Counted from the stretch's first letter, positions 17,997 to 26,590 are shown. The stretch: 64,000 nt of DNA from Pseudomonas sp. FP453 (GCF_030687495.1 NZ_CP117435.1:2236501-2300500); one strand, 5' to 3'. The notes: generated by a model not told the origin, from the letters alone. Translations and numbers: made by a program.

Positions 17997-18668
17997 ATGA
18001 ATTATGAATTCGATTTTCACTTTCTGACCGGCAATTGGGGCGCGCTGTGGGATGGCCTGAAGGTCACCTTGCAGCTTGCGCTGATCTCCAACGTGGTTGG
18101 TTTGGTACTGGGGTTTGGCCTGTGCCTGCTGACGCTCAGCCGCTGGTTTTTCATCCGTTGGCCCGCGCAGCTGTTTGTCGAGTTCTTCCGGTGCACCCCG
18201 GCGCTGTTGCAGATCGTGTGGTTTTTTTACTGCGTGCCGATGCTGTTCAACGTGTTTATCGACCCCATCACCATGGGTGTGCTTGCCCTCGGCCTGAACC
18301 TCACCGCGTTCAACGCCGAAGCGTATCGGGCCGGTGTGCAGGCGGTGCCGAGGGAGCATCTGGATGCCTGTGTCGCGCTCGGCCTGCGGCCGTGGCAACG
18401 CACGCTCTACGTGATCTTGCCCCAGGCGTTGCGCACGGCCTTGCCGGTGCTGATGACCAATGGCATTTCCATCCTGCAACAGAGTGCGCTGGTCGCCATC
18501 GTGGCCGTCGCCGACCTGATGTACGTGGGTAAGAGCATCGCCACCGAGGCTTACCGGCCACTGGAAACCTACTCGTTGATTGCCTTGATCTACTTCGCAT
18601 TGTCCCTGCCCATTGCGCAGTGCGTGCAGTGGCTCGAACGCCGTCAGGACGCCGCGCTCGCGCGCTGA
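17997..18668 (+). CDS. Polar amino acid ABC transporter permease
   Basis: A HisM/GlnP-type inner-membrane permease of 223 residues with about five helices. The N-terminal family region is WDGLKVTLQLALISNVVG and FVEFFRCTPALLQIVWFF. The EAA loop that docks on the ATPase reads EAYRAGVQAVPREHLDACVA followed by LGLRPWQRTLYVILPQALR. ATG 17997 was chosen over an earlier GTG because the sequence GGAGTGAGG, which includes the ATPase stop, precedes it. It pairs with the next gene as a heterodimer. Confidence 0.93.
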   Translation: MNYEFDFHFLTGNWGALWDGLKVTLQLALISNVVGLVLGFGLCLLTLSRWFFIRWPAQLFVEFFRCTPALLQIVWFFYCVPMLFNVFIDPITMGVLALGLNLTAFNAEAYRAGVQAVPREHLDACVALGLRPWQRTLYVILPQALRTALPVLMTNGISILQQSALVAIVAVADLMYVGKSIATEAYRPLETYSLIALIYFALSLPIAQCVQWLERRQDAALAR

Positions 18669-18678
18669 GGAGATCGTC

Positions 18679-19344
18679 ATGCATCTGGATTTTATGGTGG
18701 TGTTTTCTTACTGGCAGGTTCTGGCCAAGGGGCTTGCGCTGACGCTGGCATTCACCGTGGGTTGTGCGCTGCTGGGAAGTGTTTTCGGCTTTTTGCTGAG
18801 CCTGCTGCGCCTGTCGAAAAACCGCTTTATCAGCATCCCGACCGGGCTGTACGTCGAGCTGTTTCGCGGCACGCCGTTGTTGATCCAGTTGTTCTGGATT
18901 TTCTTCTGCCTGCCGGTGGTATTTGGCCTTGATGTGCCGCCTTACGTCTCTGTGTTGCTGGCGTTGACCCTCTACATGACCGCCATTACCAGCGAGACCT
19001 TCCGCGGCGCACTCAAATCCATCCCCAGCGAACAGCACGACGCCTGCACCGCCCTCGGCGTGGCCAAGTGGAACAAGGTGTTCTACGTGATTTTCCCGCA
19101 GGCACTGCTGCGGGCCATACCGCCGCTGCTTTCCAACGTCGTCAGCCTGTTCAAGGAGAGCGCGCTGATTTCATCCGTGGGCATCGCCGACCTGATGTTC
19201 GTCGGGCAAAACATTTCCAACAGTACCGCACGCCCGGTGGAGTTTTTATCGGCGGTGGCGGTGATCTATTTCCTGGTGGCGTTCCCCCTGACCCGGCTGG
19301 TCGGGGTCGTCGAAACCCGGATGCTCAAACGCTACGCCTACTGA
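18679..19344 (+). CDS. Polar amino acid ABC transporter permease
   Basis: The second permease of the importer, with 221 residues and about five helices. It has LAKGLALTLAFTVGCALLG, YVELFRGTPLLIQLFWIFF and the EAA loop ETFRGALKSIPSEQHDACTA with LGVAKWNKVFYVIFPQALLR. ATG 18679 has GAGGAG upstream, ten bases after the previous stop. It completes the transporter; catabolic genes follow after 22 bases, which ties the importer to that pathway. Confidence 0.93.
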   Translation: MHLDFMVVFSYWQVLAKGLALTLAFTVGCALLGSVFGFLLSLLRLSKNRFISIPTGLYVELFRGTPLLIQLFWIFFCLPVVFGLDVPPYVSVLLALTLYMTAITSETFRGALKSIPSEQHDACTALGVAKWNKVFYVIFPQALLRAIPPLLSNVVSLFKESALISSVGIADLMFVGQNISNSTARPVEFLSAVAVIYFLVAFPLTRLVGVVETRMLKRYAY

Positions 19345-19366
19345 CCCACACACTGGAGACGCACTC

Positions 19367-20248
19367 ATGCAACAACTCAACGGCATCATGCCGGCCCTGG
19401 TTACCCCCTTCGATAAAAACGGCGCGGTCGACTACGACGTGCTGGCCTCCCTGGTCGAGTACCAGATCAAGCAGGGCGTTGGCGGCCTGGTCCCATTGGG
19501 CTCGACCGGCGAATACTATGCGCTGACCAATGAAGAGCGCCGCCAGGTCATGGCCACCGTGCGCGAAGTCGCCAATGGTCGCGTCATGCTGATCGCCGGC
19601 GCCAATGGTTCGTGTACCCGCGAAGTGATCGAACAAGTCAAACAGGCGCGCGACACCGGCTACAGCAATTTGCTGATCGCGCCTCCGTACTACGCCATCC
19701 CGACCCAGGATGAATTGATTGGTCACTACAACGCCATCCTCGATGCGGTGCCCGATGTGAACATCGTGCTGTACAACTACCCGATTCGCACCAACGTGGA
19801 GGTGGGCTACAGCGTCATGGATGCGCTCAAGGACCACGAACGCGTCATCGCCATCAAAGAGAGCGCAGGCAATCTGTTGCGGGCCATCGAGATTGATGAA
19901 CGCTACAAGGGCAAGATCCAGCTCTCGTGCGGCTCGGATGACCAGGCCCTGGACTTTTTCCTGTGGGGCGCGACCAGCTGGATCTGCGCGCCGGCAAACT
20001 TCCTTGCGCCGCAAATCGTGGCGTTCTATGAACACTACGTCAGTGGCCAACTCGCAGGGGCCCAGCAGATCGTGCGCTCGCTGTTCCCGCTGATGAATAA
20101 CCTGGAAAGTGGCAAGTTCATCCAGAAGGTCAAGTATGGTTGTGAGCTGGCTGGCTTCAATGTGGGCGTGGCACGCATGCCGTTGCTGCCGCTGACCCCT
20201 GAGGAAAAGTCCGAATTCCGTCGCGAATTCGACAAGCTCCAGGGCTGA
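19367..20248 (+). CDS. DapA-family lyase; candidate 1-pyrroline-4-hydroxy-2-carboxylate deaminase
   Basis: A class I aldolase of the dihydrodipicolinate synthase/N-acetylneuraminate lyase family, with 293 residues. The substrate loop GLVPLGSTGEYYALT, the active-site tyrosine Y136 in VLYNYP and the Schiff-base lysine K164 in IAIKESAGN are all present. In hydroxyproline degradation a DapA-family enzyme (LhpC/HypD) deaminates and dehydrates pyrroline-4-hydroxy-2-carboxylate to alpha-ketoglutarate semialdehyde. The neighbouring flavoprotein, aldehyde dehydrogenase and ProR-family epimerase make that role the best guess. A keto-sugar-acid lyase would be the alternative. A paralogue lies at 50430. 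Confidence 0.85.
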   Translation: MQQLNGIMPALVTPFDKNGAVDYDVLASLVEYQIKQGVGGLVPLGSTGEYYALTNEERRQVMATVREVANGRVMLIAGANGSCTREVIEQVKQARDTGYSNLLIAPPYYAIPTQDELIGHYNAILDAVPDVNIVLYNYPIRTNVEVGYSVMDALKDHERVIAIKESAGNLLRAIEIDERYKGKIQLSCGSDDQALDFFLWGATSWICAPANFLAPQIVAFYEHYVSGQLAGAQQIVRSLFPLMNNLESGKFIQKVKYGCELAGFNVGVARMPLLPLTPEEKSEFRREFDKLQG

Positions 20249-20320
20249 TATCGACCCGCATCGGTGCCCAGTGCCGATGCGGATTCATACACGCAGGTTC
20301 TGCGCGAATCGAGGGGCTTT

Positions 20321-21595
20321 ATGATCAACACGCAATTGCCCACCAGCGGCCAATCGGCTGTCGTTATCGGCGGCGGCATCGTCGGGGTGTGCTGTGCCTT
20401 GTATCTGCAACGCGAAGGTCATCGGGTCACACTGATCGACCCACAAGCGCCGGGTGACAGCACCGCCAAATGGAGCTGCGGGCAGATGGCGGTCAGTGAG
20501 GTCATTCCGTTGTCCAAGCCGGGCATTCTGAAAAAGATCCCGGGCTGGCTAGTGGATCAGAAGGGCCCGCTGGCGCTGCGTCCCAGCGCACTGCCCGGGA
20601 TACTGCCGTGGTTTCTGCGCTTTGTGGCCTGTGCCCGGCATTCGCGCATCGTTGATATCGCCAATGAAATGGCGACCTTGACGCACCATGTCTATGAAGA
20701 CTACGCGCCACTGCTGGCGCGTTGTGCCGATAAAACCCTGATGGGCGAGCGGCCGATCATTGAAGTGTTTGATACCGCCGAAGGGTTGGCCCAGGAAGGT
20801 CCGCATATGGAGCTGCGTCGATCCCTGGGTTTCAAGTCCGAAGTACTGGACCGTGCGGCGATTGCGGACCTGGAGCCGGCCCTGGCAGGTAAGTTCAGCC
20901 ACGGCCTGTTGTTTCCGGATTGGCGTGCGGTCAGCGATACCCAAGGGTTCATCGCTGCGCTCACGCAAAGCTTTATCGACCAGGGCGGCGTGCGCGTGCG
21001 CGGGCAGGTCCGGGCCATCGACGAAAATGCTGACCGCGCCAGTGGCGTGACCCTGGTCAGCGGTGAGCGTTACCCGGCTGACCACGTGGTGATCGCGGCG
21101 GGCACAGGCTCACGCCAGTTTTTTTCGCAGATCGGCGGTTCAGTCCCGCTGGCGGGCATCGCCGGCTACCAGGTGCTGTTGCCCCATTCGGGTGTAGAGG
21201 TGCGTCACTCGGTGATCTATGCCGACGGCGGCTTCTGTTTTGCACCGATGACCCGTGGCTTGCAGATCGGCGGCACCATCGAGTTCTCCGGGCCGGATGC
21301 CGAGCCGAATTTCAAGCGGGCCGACATCATTCTGGAAAAGGCCCGCAAGATTCTTCCGCAATTGCAACTCGACGACGTTGAATACGGCATTGGGTACCGC
21401 CCCTTTCTGCCCGACACCAAGCCGGTGATCGACCGCAGTGCGCGGCTGAGCAATGTCTTCCTCGCCTTTGGCCACGGTCAGCTTGGCCTGACACTGGGCG
21501 CCACCACCGGGCGCCTGATTGCCGACCTGGTCGCCGAGCGCCCACCCGCACAAGACCTGACGCCATTCAGCGCCCGACGCTTTGCGTTTACCTGA
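20321..21595 (+). CDS. FAD-dependent D-amino acid dehydrogenase-like protein
   Basis: A DadA-like flavoprotein of 424 residues. The FAD site is VVIGGGIVGVCCALYLQREGH with the acidic end of beta-2 at LIDPQAPGDST, and family features include WSCGQMAVSEVIPLS, PGILPWFLRF and late GYRPFLPDTKPVIDRS with FGHGQLGLTLGATTGRL. No signal peptide is seen, so it works on the cytoplasmic side, probably passing electrons to the respiratory chain. ATG 20321 has GAGGGG upstream. Next to an epimerase and a DapA-type lyase it fits the D-hydroxyproline dehydrogenase step (LhpB/HypO role), but D-amino acid specificity is inferred from context. Confidence 0.85.
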   Translation: MINTQLPTSGQSAVVIGGGIVGVCCALYLQREGHRVTLIDPQAPGDSTAKWSCGQMAVSEVIPLSKPGILKKIPGWLVDQKGPLALRPSALPGILPWFLRFVACARHSRIVDIANEMATLTHHVYEDYAPLLARCADKTLMGERPIIEVFDTAEGLAQEGPHMELRRSLGFKSEVLDRAAIADLEPALAGKFSHGLLFPDWRAVSDTQGFIAALTQSFIDQGGVRVRGQVRAIDENADRASGVTLVSGERYPADHVVIAAGTGSRQFFSQIGGSVPLAGIAGYQVLLPHSGVEVRHSVIYADGGFCFAPMTRGLQIGGTIEFSGPDAEPNFKRADIILEKARKILPQLQLDDVEYGIGYRPFLPDTKPVIDRSARLSNVFLAFGHGQLGLTLGATTGRLIADLVAERPPAQDLTPFSARRFAFT

Positions 21596-21603
21596 GGTTC
21601 CTT

Positions 21604-23085
21604 ATGAAGTCCTACGAGCATCTGTACATCGACGGTCACTGGGTAAAGCCTGTCTTGGGCGGCACGTTCCCGACCATCGACCCGAGTAATGAAACGCTGC
21701 TGGCGCAGGTTGCTGCCGCCACCGCCGCCGATATCGACCTGGCCGTAAAAGCGGCACGCAAAGCGTTTGACGAAGGACCGTGGCCACAGACCACTGGCGC
21801 GCAACGGGCCGTGGTATTGCGGCGCATCGCCGCCGGTATCCGCGAGCGCCTGGACACACTGGCGGCGCTCGAAGTGCAGGACAACGGCAAACCGTTTCCC
21901 GAAGCCCAATGGGATATCGGCGACACCGCTGGCTGCTTTGATTTTTACGCCGACCTTGCCGAAGGGCTTGATACCCGGCAGGAGCAGACCGTACCGCTTG
22001 CCGATGAGCGCTTCAGTTGCATCGCACGCAAAGAGCCGATGGGCGTGGCTGGGGCGATCATCCCCTGGAACTTCCCGATGCTGATGGCGGCCTGGAAGGT
22101 CGCGCCGGCGCTAGCCGCTGGTTGCTGCATGGTGCTCAAACCGTCTGAACTGACGCCGTTGACTGCGCTGGAACTGGCGAACATCGCCCATGAAGCGGGC
22201 TTGCCGGCCGGGGTGTTGAACGTGGTCACGGGATTGGGGCCGGATGCGGGTGCGCCGCTGAGCGAGCATCCGGGCATCGATAAACTGGCGTTCACCGGCA
22301 GCGTGCCGACCGGCGCGAAAATCATGCAAGCCGCGGCCCGCGACATCAAAAACATCAGCCTGGAATTAGGCGGCAAATCCCCCTTCATCATTTTCGACGA
22401 CAGCGACATCGAAGCCGCCGTCGAGTGGATCATGTTCGGGATCTTCTGGAACCAGGGCGAGGTGTGCTCCGCCACCTCACGCGTGCTGGTCCAGCGCGGG
22501 CTGTATGAGCCGCTGTTGAAACGCCTGGTGGAAGAGACGCGCACACTCAGCATCGGCCACGGCATGAAGGAGGGCGTGTTGCTCGGGCCGCTGGTCAACA
22601 GCACGCAGTACGACAAGATTCTGCAAGCCGTCGCGCGTGGCCAGGAGGAGGGCGCCACGCTGCTGTACGGTGGCACGCGGCCTGCCGACTGCAACATCGG
22701 CTACTTCCTGACCCCGGCGATTTTCGCCGATGTGCCCGTCAACAGCTGGATCTGGAATGAAGAGATCTTTGGCCCGGTGGTCTGCGTGCGCCCATTCGAC
22801 GATGAAGCCGAAGCGCTGAAGAGCGCCAACGATTCGCGCTTTGGCCTGGCGGCGGCAGTGATGTCCAAGGATTTGGTGCGAGCGGAACGCGTGGCACGTC
22901 GTCTGCGCGCCGGCATTGTTTGGGTCAATTGCTCTCAACCGACCTTTACCGAAGCGCCGTGGGGCGGCTACAAACAAAGCGGCATCGGCCGGGAGTTGGG
23001 GGAGTGGGGCCTGAACAACTACCTGGAAACCAAGCAGATCACCCGCTACGACAGCGACCAGCCGTGGGGCTGGTACATCAAGTAA
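21604..23085 (+). CDS. Aldehyde dehydrogenase (NAD(P)+), betaine-aldehyde/ketoglutarate-semialdehyde type
   Basis: A full-length ALDH of 493 residues. The catalytic set is N156 (IIPWNFPM), E254 (SLELGGKSP) and C288 (NQGEVCSATSR), with the cofactor loop FTGSVPTGAKI and a final EEIFGPVVCV motif. Overall it looks like the BetB/plant betaine aldehyde dehydrogenase branch. In a hydroxyproline-type pathway it would oxidise alpha-ketoglutarate semialdehyde to alpha-ketoglutarate. It starts eight bases after the flavoprotein and ends eleven bases before the epimerase, so it belongs to the same transcript. Confidence 0.92.
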   Translation: MKSYEHLYIDGHWVKPVLGGTFPTIDPSNETLLAQVAAATAADIDLAVKAARKAFDEGPWPQTTGAQRAVVLRRIAAGIRERLDTLAALEVQDNGKPFPEAQWDIGDTAGCFDFYADLAEGLDTRQEQTVPLADERFSCIARKEPMGVAGAIIPWNFPMLMAAWKVAPALAAGCCMVLKPSELTPLTALELANIAHEAGLPAGVLNVVTGLGPDAGAPLSEHPGIDKLAFTGSVPTGAKIMQAAARDIKNISLELGGKSPFIIFDDSDIEAAVEWIMFGIFWNQGEVCSATSRVLVQRGLYEPLLKRLVEETRTLSIGHGMKEGVLLGPLVNSTQYDKILQAVARGQEEGATLLYGGTRPADCNIGYFLTPAIFADVPVNSWIWNEEIFGPVVCVRPFDDEAEALKSANDSRFGLAAAVMSKDLVRAERVARRLRAGIVWVNCSQPTFTEAPWGGYKQSGIGRELGEWGLNNYLETKQITRYDSDQPWGWYIK

Positions 23086-23096
23086 GGGAGAGCGCC

Positions 23097-24191
23097 ATGC
23101 GCTGGAAGAAAACGCTGCAAATGGTCGATGTGCATTGCGAAGGCGAGGTTGGCAAGGTCATTACCGGGGGTGTCCTCGACATCCCCGGCAAGACCATGCT
23201 CGACAAGATGAACTACATCAATGAGGTCGACGATAGCCTGCGTCGCCTGGTGGTGCTGGAACCCCGTGGCTGCCTGCAGATGTCGGTCAATCTGTTGCTG
23301 CCGCCGACGCGGCCAGAAGCCCAGGCCGGCTTCATCGTGTTGCAGGCCGACAAGGCGCATGCGATGTCGGGCAGCAACTGCATCTGTGTGGTCACAGCGC
23401 TGCTGGAGCTTGGTATTTTGCCGATGGAGGAGCCATCCACCACGGTCGTGCTCGATACCCCGGCTGGGCTGGTCACTGCCCGTGCGCAGTGTGTGGATGG
23501 GCGCTGCGTCAGTGTTTCACTGGATATGGTGCCAGCGTTTGTCGAGCACCTGGACGTGCGCATACAGACCGAAGCGTTCGGCCCGATCAATGTCGATATT
23601 GCCTTTGGCGGGGTCTACTACGCCCTGATCGATGTCGAGCAAGTCGGCTTGAGCATCGCGCCCGACAATGCCCGTGCGCTGGCGGATGCAGGTGTACGGC
23701 TGCGAACCATCATCAACGATCAGGTCAGCGTGCAGCATCCGCTGATCGAGAGCCTGAACGACGTGGCGTATGTGATGTTTCGCAACCGCATCGACGGCAC
23801 CACCTGGCAAACCTGCACCACTTTGCCCCCCGGCCGTGTCGACCGCTCGCCCTGCGGCACCGGCAGCTCGGCCAACCTGGCGACGTTGAGTGCCCGTGGG
23901 CAAGTCGCCCCCGGCGATCAGCTGACCTCCCGCTCGACCATCGGCGGCGAGTTCCAGGTTGAGCTACTGGGGTTGACCGAAGTGGGCGATCGCGCCGCCG
24001 TTTTGCCGCGCATCACCGGGCGGGCCTGGGTGTACGGCATGCACCAGATCGGCGTCGATCCGGATGATCCACTGGCGGCCGGGGTTTATGTTGAGCGACA
24101 CCTGGGGCGAAGGTTTTTAACTGAACCTGCGCCGGTGTTAACCTTGCGTGCGGTCAAACGACCGGTAAGAACCCTGAGAGTGACCCAATGA
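23097..24191 (+). CDS. Proline racemase superfamily: probable hydroxyproline 2-epimerase (Ser/Cys type)
   Basis: A 364-residue ProR-superfamily protein that would invert the alpha-carbon of an imino acid such as 4-hydroxyproline. The second catalytic cysteine is clear (C253 in DRSPCGTGSSAN). At the first position, where proline racemases have MCGH, this protein has MSGSN, with S91 in place of cysteine. Ser/Cys members have been reported as 4- or 3-hydroxyproline epimerases, Thr/Cys members as trans-3-hydroxyproline dehydratases. VDVHCEGEVGKVITGG near the start is typical. ATG 23097 has GGGAGAG upstream. Its stop overlaps the GntR start. This gene is the main reason to read the operon as hydroxyproline-type catabolism. 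Confidence 0.87.
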   Translation: MRWKKTLQMVDVHCEGEVGKVITGGVLDIPGKTMLDKMNYINEVDDSLRRLVVLEPRGCLQMSVNLLLPPTRPEAQAGFIVLQADKAHAMSGSNCICVVTALLELGILPMEEPSTTVVLDTPAGLVTARAQCVDGRCVSVSLDMVPAFVEHLDVRIQTEAFGPINVDIAFGGVYYALIDVEQVGLSIAPDNARALADAGVRLRTIINDQVSVQHPLIESLNDVAYVMFRNRIDGTTWQTCTTLPPGRVDRSPCGTGSSANLATLSARGQVAPGDQLTSRSTIGGEFQVELLGLTEVGDRAAVLPRITGRAWVYGMHQIGVDPDDPLAAGVYVERHLGRRFLTEPAPVLTLRAVKRPVRTLRVTQ

Positions 24192-24892
24192 GCAATGACA
24201 CCCCTGAGACCAGTACCAAGCGCCATGGTGGCCGATATATCTACGAGGAACTGCGCAAACAGATCCTCACGCTCAAGCTCAAACCAGGGTCGCCGCTGGA
24301 CGAGGTGTCGCTTGCCGCGCAATTCGGACTGTCCCGCTCGCCGGTCAGGGACGCATTGGCTCGGTTGATCAGCGAGGGCCTGGTGACGATCCTGCCCAAC
24401 CGCACCACGCTGGTTACGCCGTTTGAAATCGAGGACTTCCCCAACTACGTCTCGGCGCTTGACCTGATCCAGCGTGCCGTGACCCGTCTGGCGGCGACTC
24501 AGCACGACGAAGAAGACCTCAAGCGCATACGTGCGGCGGACGCGGCCTACCTCGAAGCCGTGACCTCGGGCGACTTCCAGGCCATGTCCGAGACCAACAA
24601 GGCGTTCCACATCGCCATCGCCGAGGCGGGCAAGAACCCGTATTTCATCAGTTACTACGAAAAACTGTTGGGTGAAGGCCAGCGGCTCCTGCATCTGCAC
24701 TTTGACTACATCGTCAGCACGGCCAGCACCACCACACGGTTGGGGCGCGACCATGATGTCATCGTGGAAGCCATCGCTGCGCGTAACGCCGACGAGGCGG
24801 AGCAGGCGGCGCATGAGCATACGATGCTGTTTCAACGCCGTTTTCTGGCTTATATGCAGCAGAATCTGACAAAAGCGGTTTCGGTGAAATAA
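24188..24892 (+). CDS. GntR-family transcriptional regulator (FCD type)
   Basis: A 234-residue FadR-type regulator. The winged HTH at about 15-75 reads YEELRKQILTLKLKPG and AAQFGLSRSPVRDALARLIS. The all-helical FCD ligand domain follows (AFHIAIAEAGKNPY, GRDHDVIVEAIAARN), with the Asp/His residues that usually hold a metal. It overlaps the epimerase stop by ATGA, so it is the last gene of the catabolic operon and probably represses it until the substrate is present. The CTGCATAC repeats at 16174-16209 are candidate sites. Confidence 0.92.
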   Translation: MSNDTPETSTKRHGGRYIYEELRKQILTLKLKPGSPLDEVSLAAQFGLSRSPVRDALARLISEGLVTILPNRTTLVTPFEIEDFPNYVSALDLIQRAVTRLAATQHDEEDLKRIRAADAAYLEAVTSGDFQAMSETNKAFHIAIAEAGKNPYFISYYEKLLGEGQRLLHLHFDYIVSTASTTTRLGRDHDVIVEAIAARNADEAEQAAHEHTMLFQRRFLAYMQQNLTKAVSVK

Positions 24893-24964
24893 CGGTTGTT
24901 AGGTGGTTTCCCTTTGGGCAAGGGGCGAGGACCGTCCGTAATGTGCGCTTCTCATGTGAAAACC

Positions 24965-25657
24965 TTACCTGGAGCGGTGGTTGCTCAAAGGCGTTGACCA
25001 GATGTCATGACTGCAGCGTAAACAGCGGGCCTCGTGCTCCTTATCGATAGATTGCGCGAAACCGCACTTCACGCAGCAGTAGAGTGCAGAAGCGGGAACT
25101 TTCTGATATTCAGGTCGATGCTCTTTAGGAAGGACCGATAACCCAGGGCAGAGATCGTTCTCGTCATGAAAGTAAAGACTGAGATCTCCATCCGTTTCGA
25201 CGATACCTAATCTCACTTGTCCCAGGTGTTCAACGCCTTGCTGCCTAAGTTCCATTAATAATTCGCTATTTGACATGTTGAGCGTCTCGAATGCCTTCAT
25301 TTCGAACAGGCCATTGTTAATAACCGTAACGGGCAAACCGTCGATCCAGGCTTCAAATTTCCTGCTCTTTGTCGTCGCCATGACGATCAGGCGGTAAAGC
25401 AATAATAGCGTTAGAAATACTACGACGACCGGCAATAGCGGCACATCATGATAGAACGATACGTCTCCCGCAGCTGAACCCAGCGTTAGAATCACAACAA
25501 GCTCAAACAGCGACAGTTGCCGAATGCCTCGTCTGCCACTGGATTTCAGAAAAAGAAAAACCGCTAGAAAAGCAAACGTAGCTCGAAAACAGACCTCTAG
25601 CAAAAATGAGAGTGGGAATTCATCTATCAGCATTCGTTGTATATCAAAAGGCGACAT
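24965..25657 (-). CDS. DUF421 (YetF-like) membrane protein with C-terminal zinc-ribbon-like motif
   Basis: A 230-residue protein with three hydrophobic helices in the first 100 residues (FLLEVCFRATFAFLAVFLFL, LFELVVILTLGSAAG, LLPVVVVFLTLLLLYRLIVM) and the cytoplasmic DUF421 domain after it (GLPVTVINNGLF, SNSELLMELRQQGVEHLGQV). The C-terminus adds a motif not usual in this family as I know it: CVKC, 15 residues, then CLRC, which looks like a zinc ribbon. ATG 25657 has CAGGGG six bases upstream; a TTG at 25687 would add ten residues. The gene is visibly richer in A and T than its neighbours, so it may have been acquired. Function of DUF421 proteins is poorly known. Confidence 0.8.
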   Translation of the reverse strand: MSPFDIQRMLIDEFPLSFLLEVCFRATFAFLAVFLFLKSSGRRGIRQLSLFELVVILTLGSAAGDVSFYHDVPLLPVVVVFLTLLLLYRLIVMATTKSRKFEAWIDGLPVTVINNGLFEMKAFETLNMSNSELLMELRQQGVEHLGQVRLGIVETDGDLSLYFHDENDLCPGLSVLPKEHRPEYQKVPASALYCCVKCGFAQSIDKEHEARCLRCSHDIWSTPLSNHRSR

Positions 25658-25683
25658 AATTACCCCTGTATTATTGTTGTAAA

Positions 25684-26358
25684 TCAAGGTCGGGAGGCTA
25701 TTTCCTCCAAATGGAGTAATAGGTCTTGCGGGTCCTCGTAGACTCTCAGAGCGCCTGCTCTTTCTAGCTCGCTAATATCGTAGCCACCCGAGAGCAAGCC
25801 CACGCCTGTCGCTTTGCAGCGCCTGGCTGCAAGCATGTCCCATATAGCATCGCCAACGACGACGCAGTCCTCAATGGGGGCATTGAGCTTTTGCGCTGCG
25901 GCAAGGAACAGATCCGGGTCGGGTTTGCCATATTTCACATCGTCACGAGTGACAATATTAATGTCATTCATATTTAAGCCAAGCGCCTTCAAGTTAATCG
26001 TGGCGGTAGGCAGGCCCCCACTGGTTGCGATACACCACTTTATATTCTCGTGGGTAAGCGTCTTGAGTAGCTCGACTGAACCTGGGAGTGCACGTATCTG
26101 CCCTTTGAGCGCTTCATAGGCAGCGGCATGTTTTTTACTTAAAAGCTTTCCTTGCTCTTCGGTAATCGTCACGCCCGTCTCGCGCGATAAGGTTTTCAAC
26201 ATCAACCCTCCGCTCATGCCGATCTTTCTATGAATGCGCCACATGGCCAATGGAATACTTTCGGAATCGAGCGCTTCTTTCCATGCCGCCACGTTCTGGT
26301 ACACGCTGTCGGTCAGTGTTCCATCCAGATCAAAGATAAAAGATGTTTTGGGTCGCAT
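25684..26358 (-). CDS. HAD-superfamily phosphatase
   Basis: A 224-residue haloacid dehalogenase-like hydrolase with a helical cap (subfamily I), probably a small-molecule phosphatase. Motif I is FIFDLDGTLTDS with nucleophile D10 and acid D12. Motif II is CIATSGG, motif III is the lysine of YGKPDPDLFLAA, and motif IV is VVVGDAIWDMLAARR. It resembles phosphoglycolate and beta-phosphoglucomutase-type members, but the substrate is not clear. It lies 26 bases upstream of the DUF421 gene on the same strand, so the two may be co-expressed. The reading frame runs on upstream, but ATG 26358 starts directly before motif I. Confidence 0.88.
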   Translation of the reverse strand: MRPKTSFIFDLDGTLTDSVYQNVAAWKEALDSESIPLAMWRIHRKIGMSGGLMLKTLSRETGVTITEEQGKLLSKKHAAAYEALKGQIRALPGSVELLKTLTHENIKWCIATSGGLPTATINLKALGLNMNDINIVTRDDVKYGKPDPDLFLAAAQKLNAPIEDCVVVGDAIWDMLAARRCKATGVGLLSGGYDISELERAGALRVYEDPQDLLLHLEEIASRP

Positions 26359-26449
26359 GGAGCTCTCCACGTTGATGAATTGAGTGAGCGCACTGGGTAC
26401 AGTTCTGAGGCTTGAGCCAGCTGTACGTTCACTATTTCTAGGCGGTTCT

Positions 26450-26564
26450 TGATCGTTCCCTCGCTCTGCGTGGGAATGCATCCCTGGACGCTCTGCGTCC
26501 ATCCTTGCAGGTGTGACGCAGAGCGTCACCGGCGGCATTCCCACGCAGAGCGTGGGAACGATCA
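26450..26564. repeat. Nested inverted repeat, TGATCGTTCC family
   Basis: Thirty-base arms at 26450-26479 and 26535-26564 (left arm begins TGATCGTTCC, ends GTGGGAATGC) differ at one base. Inside them GACGCTCTGCGTC (26487-26499) and its perfect inverse GACGCAGAGCGTC (26515-26527) form a second hairpin. Related elements lie at 41521, 55819 and 63625. It sits between the HAD gene and the broken LysR gene. Confidence 0.85.
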
Positions 26565-26567
26565 AAT

Positions 26568-26590
26568 GTGGGAGCGGGCTTGCCCGCGAT
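26568..26590. repeat. Single REP element
   Basis: GTGGGAGCGGGC followed by TTGCCCGCGAT is the REP unit common in the P. fluorescens and P. putida groups. It follows the nested repeat by four bases. A paired copy lies at 55727-55814. Confidence 0.85.

Noticed and set aside
16174..26590. Possible CRISPR array from the repeated motifs
   Set aside because: Repeats are few, unevenly spaced and palindromic REP-type or operator-type; there are no regular spacers and no cas genes.
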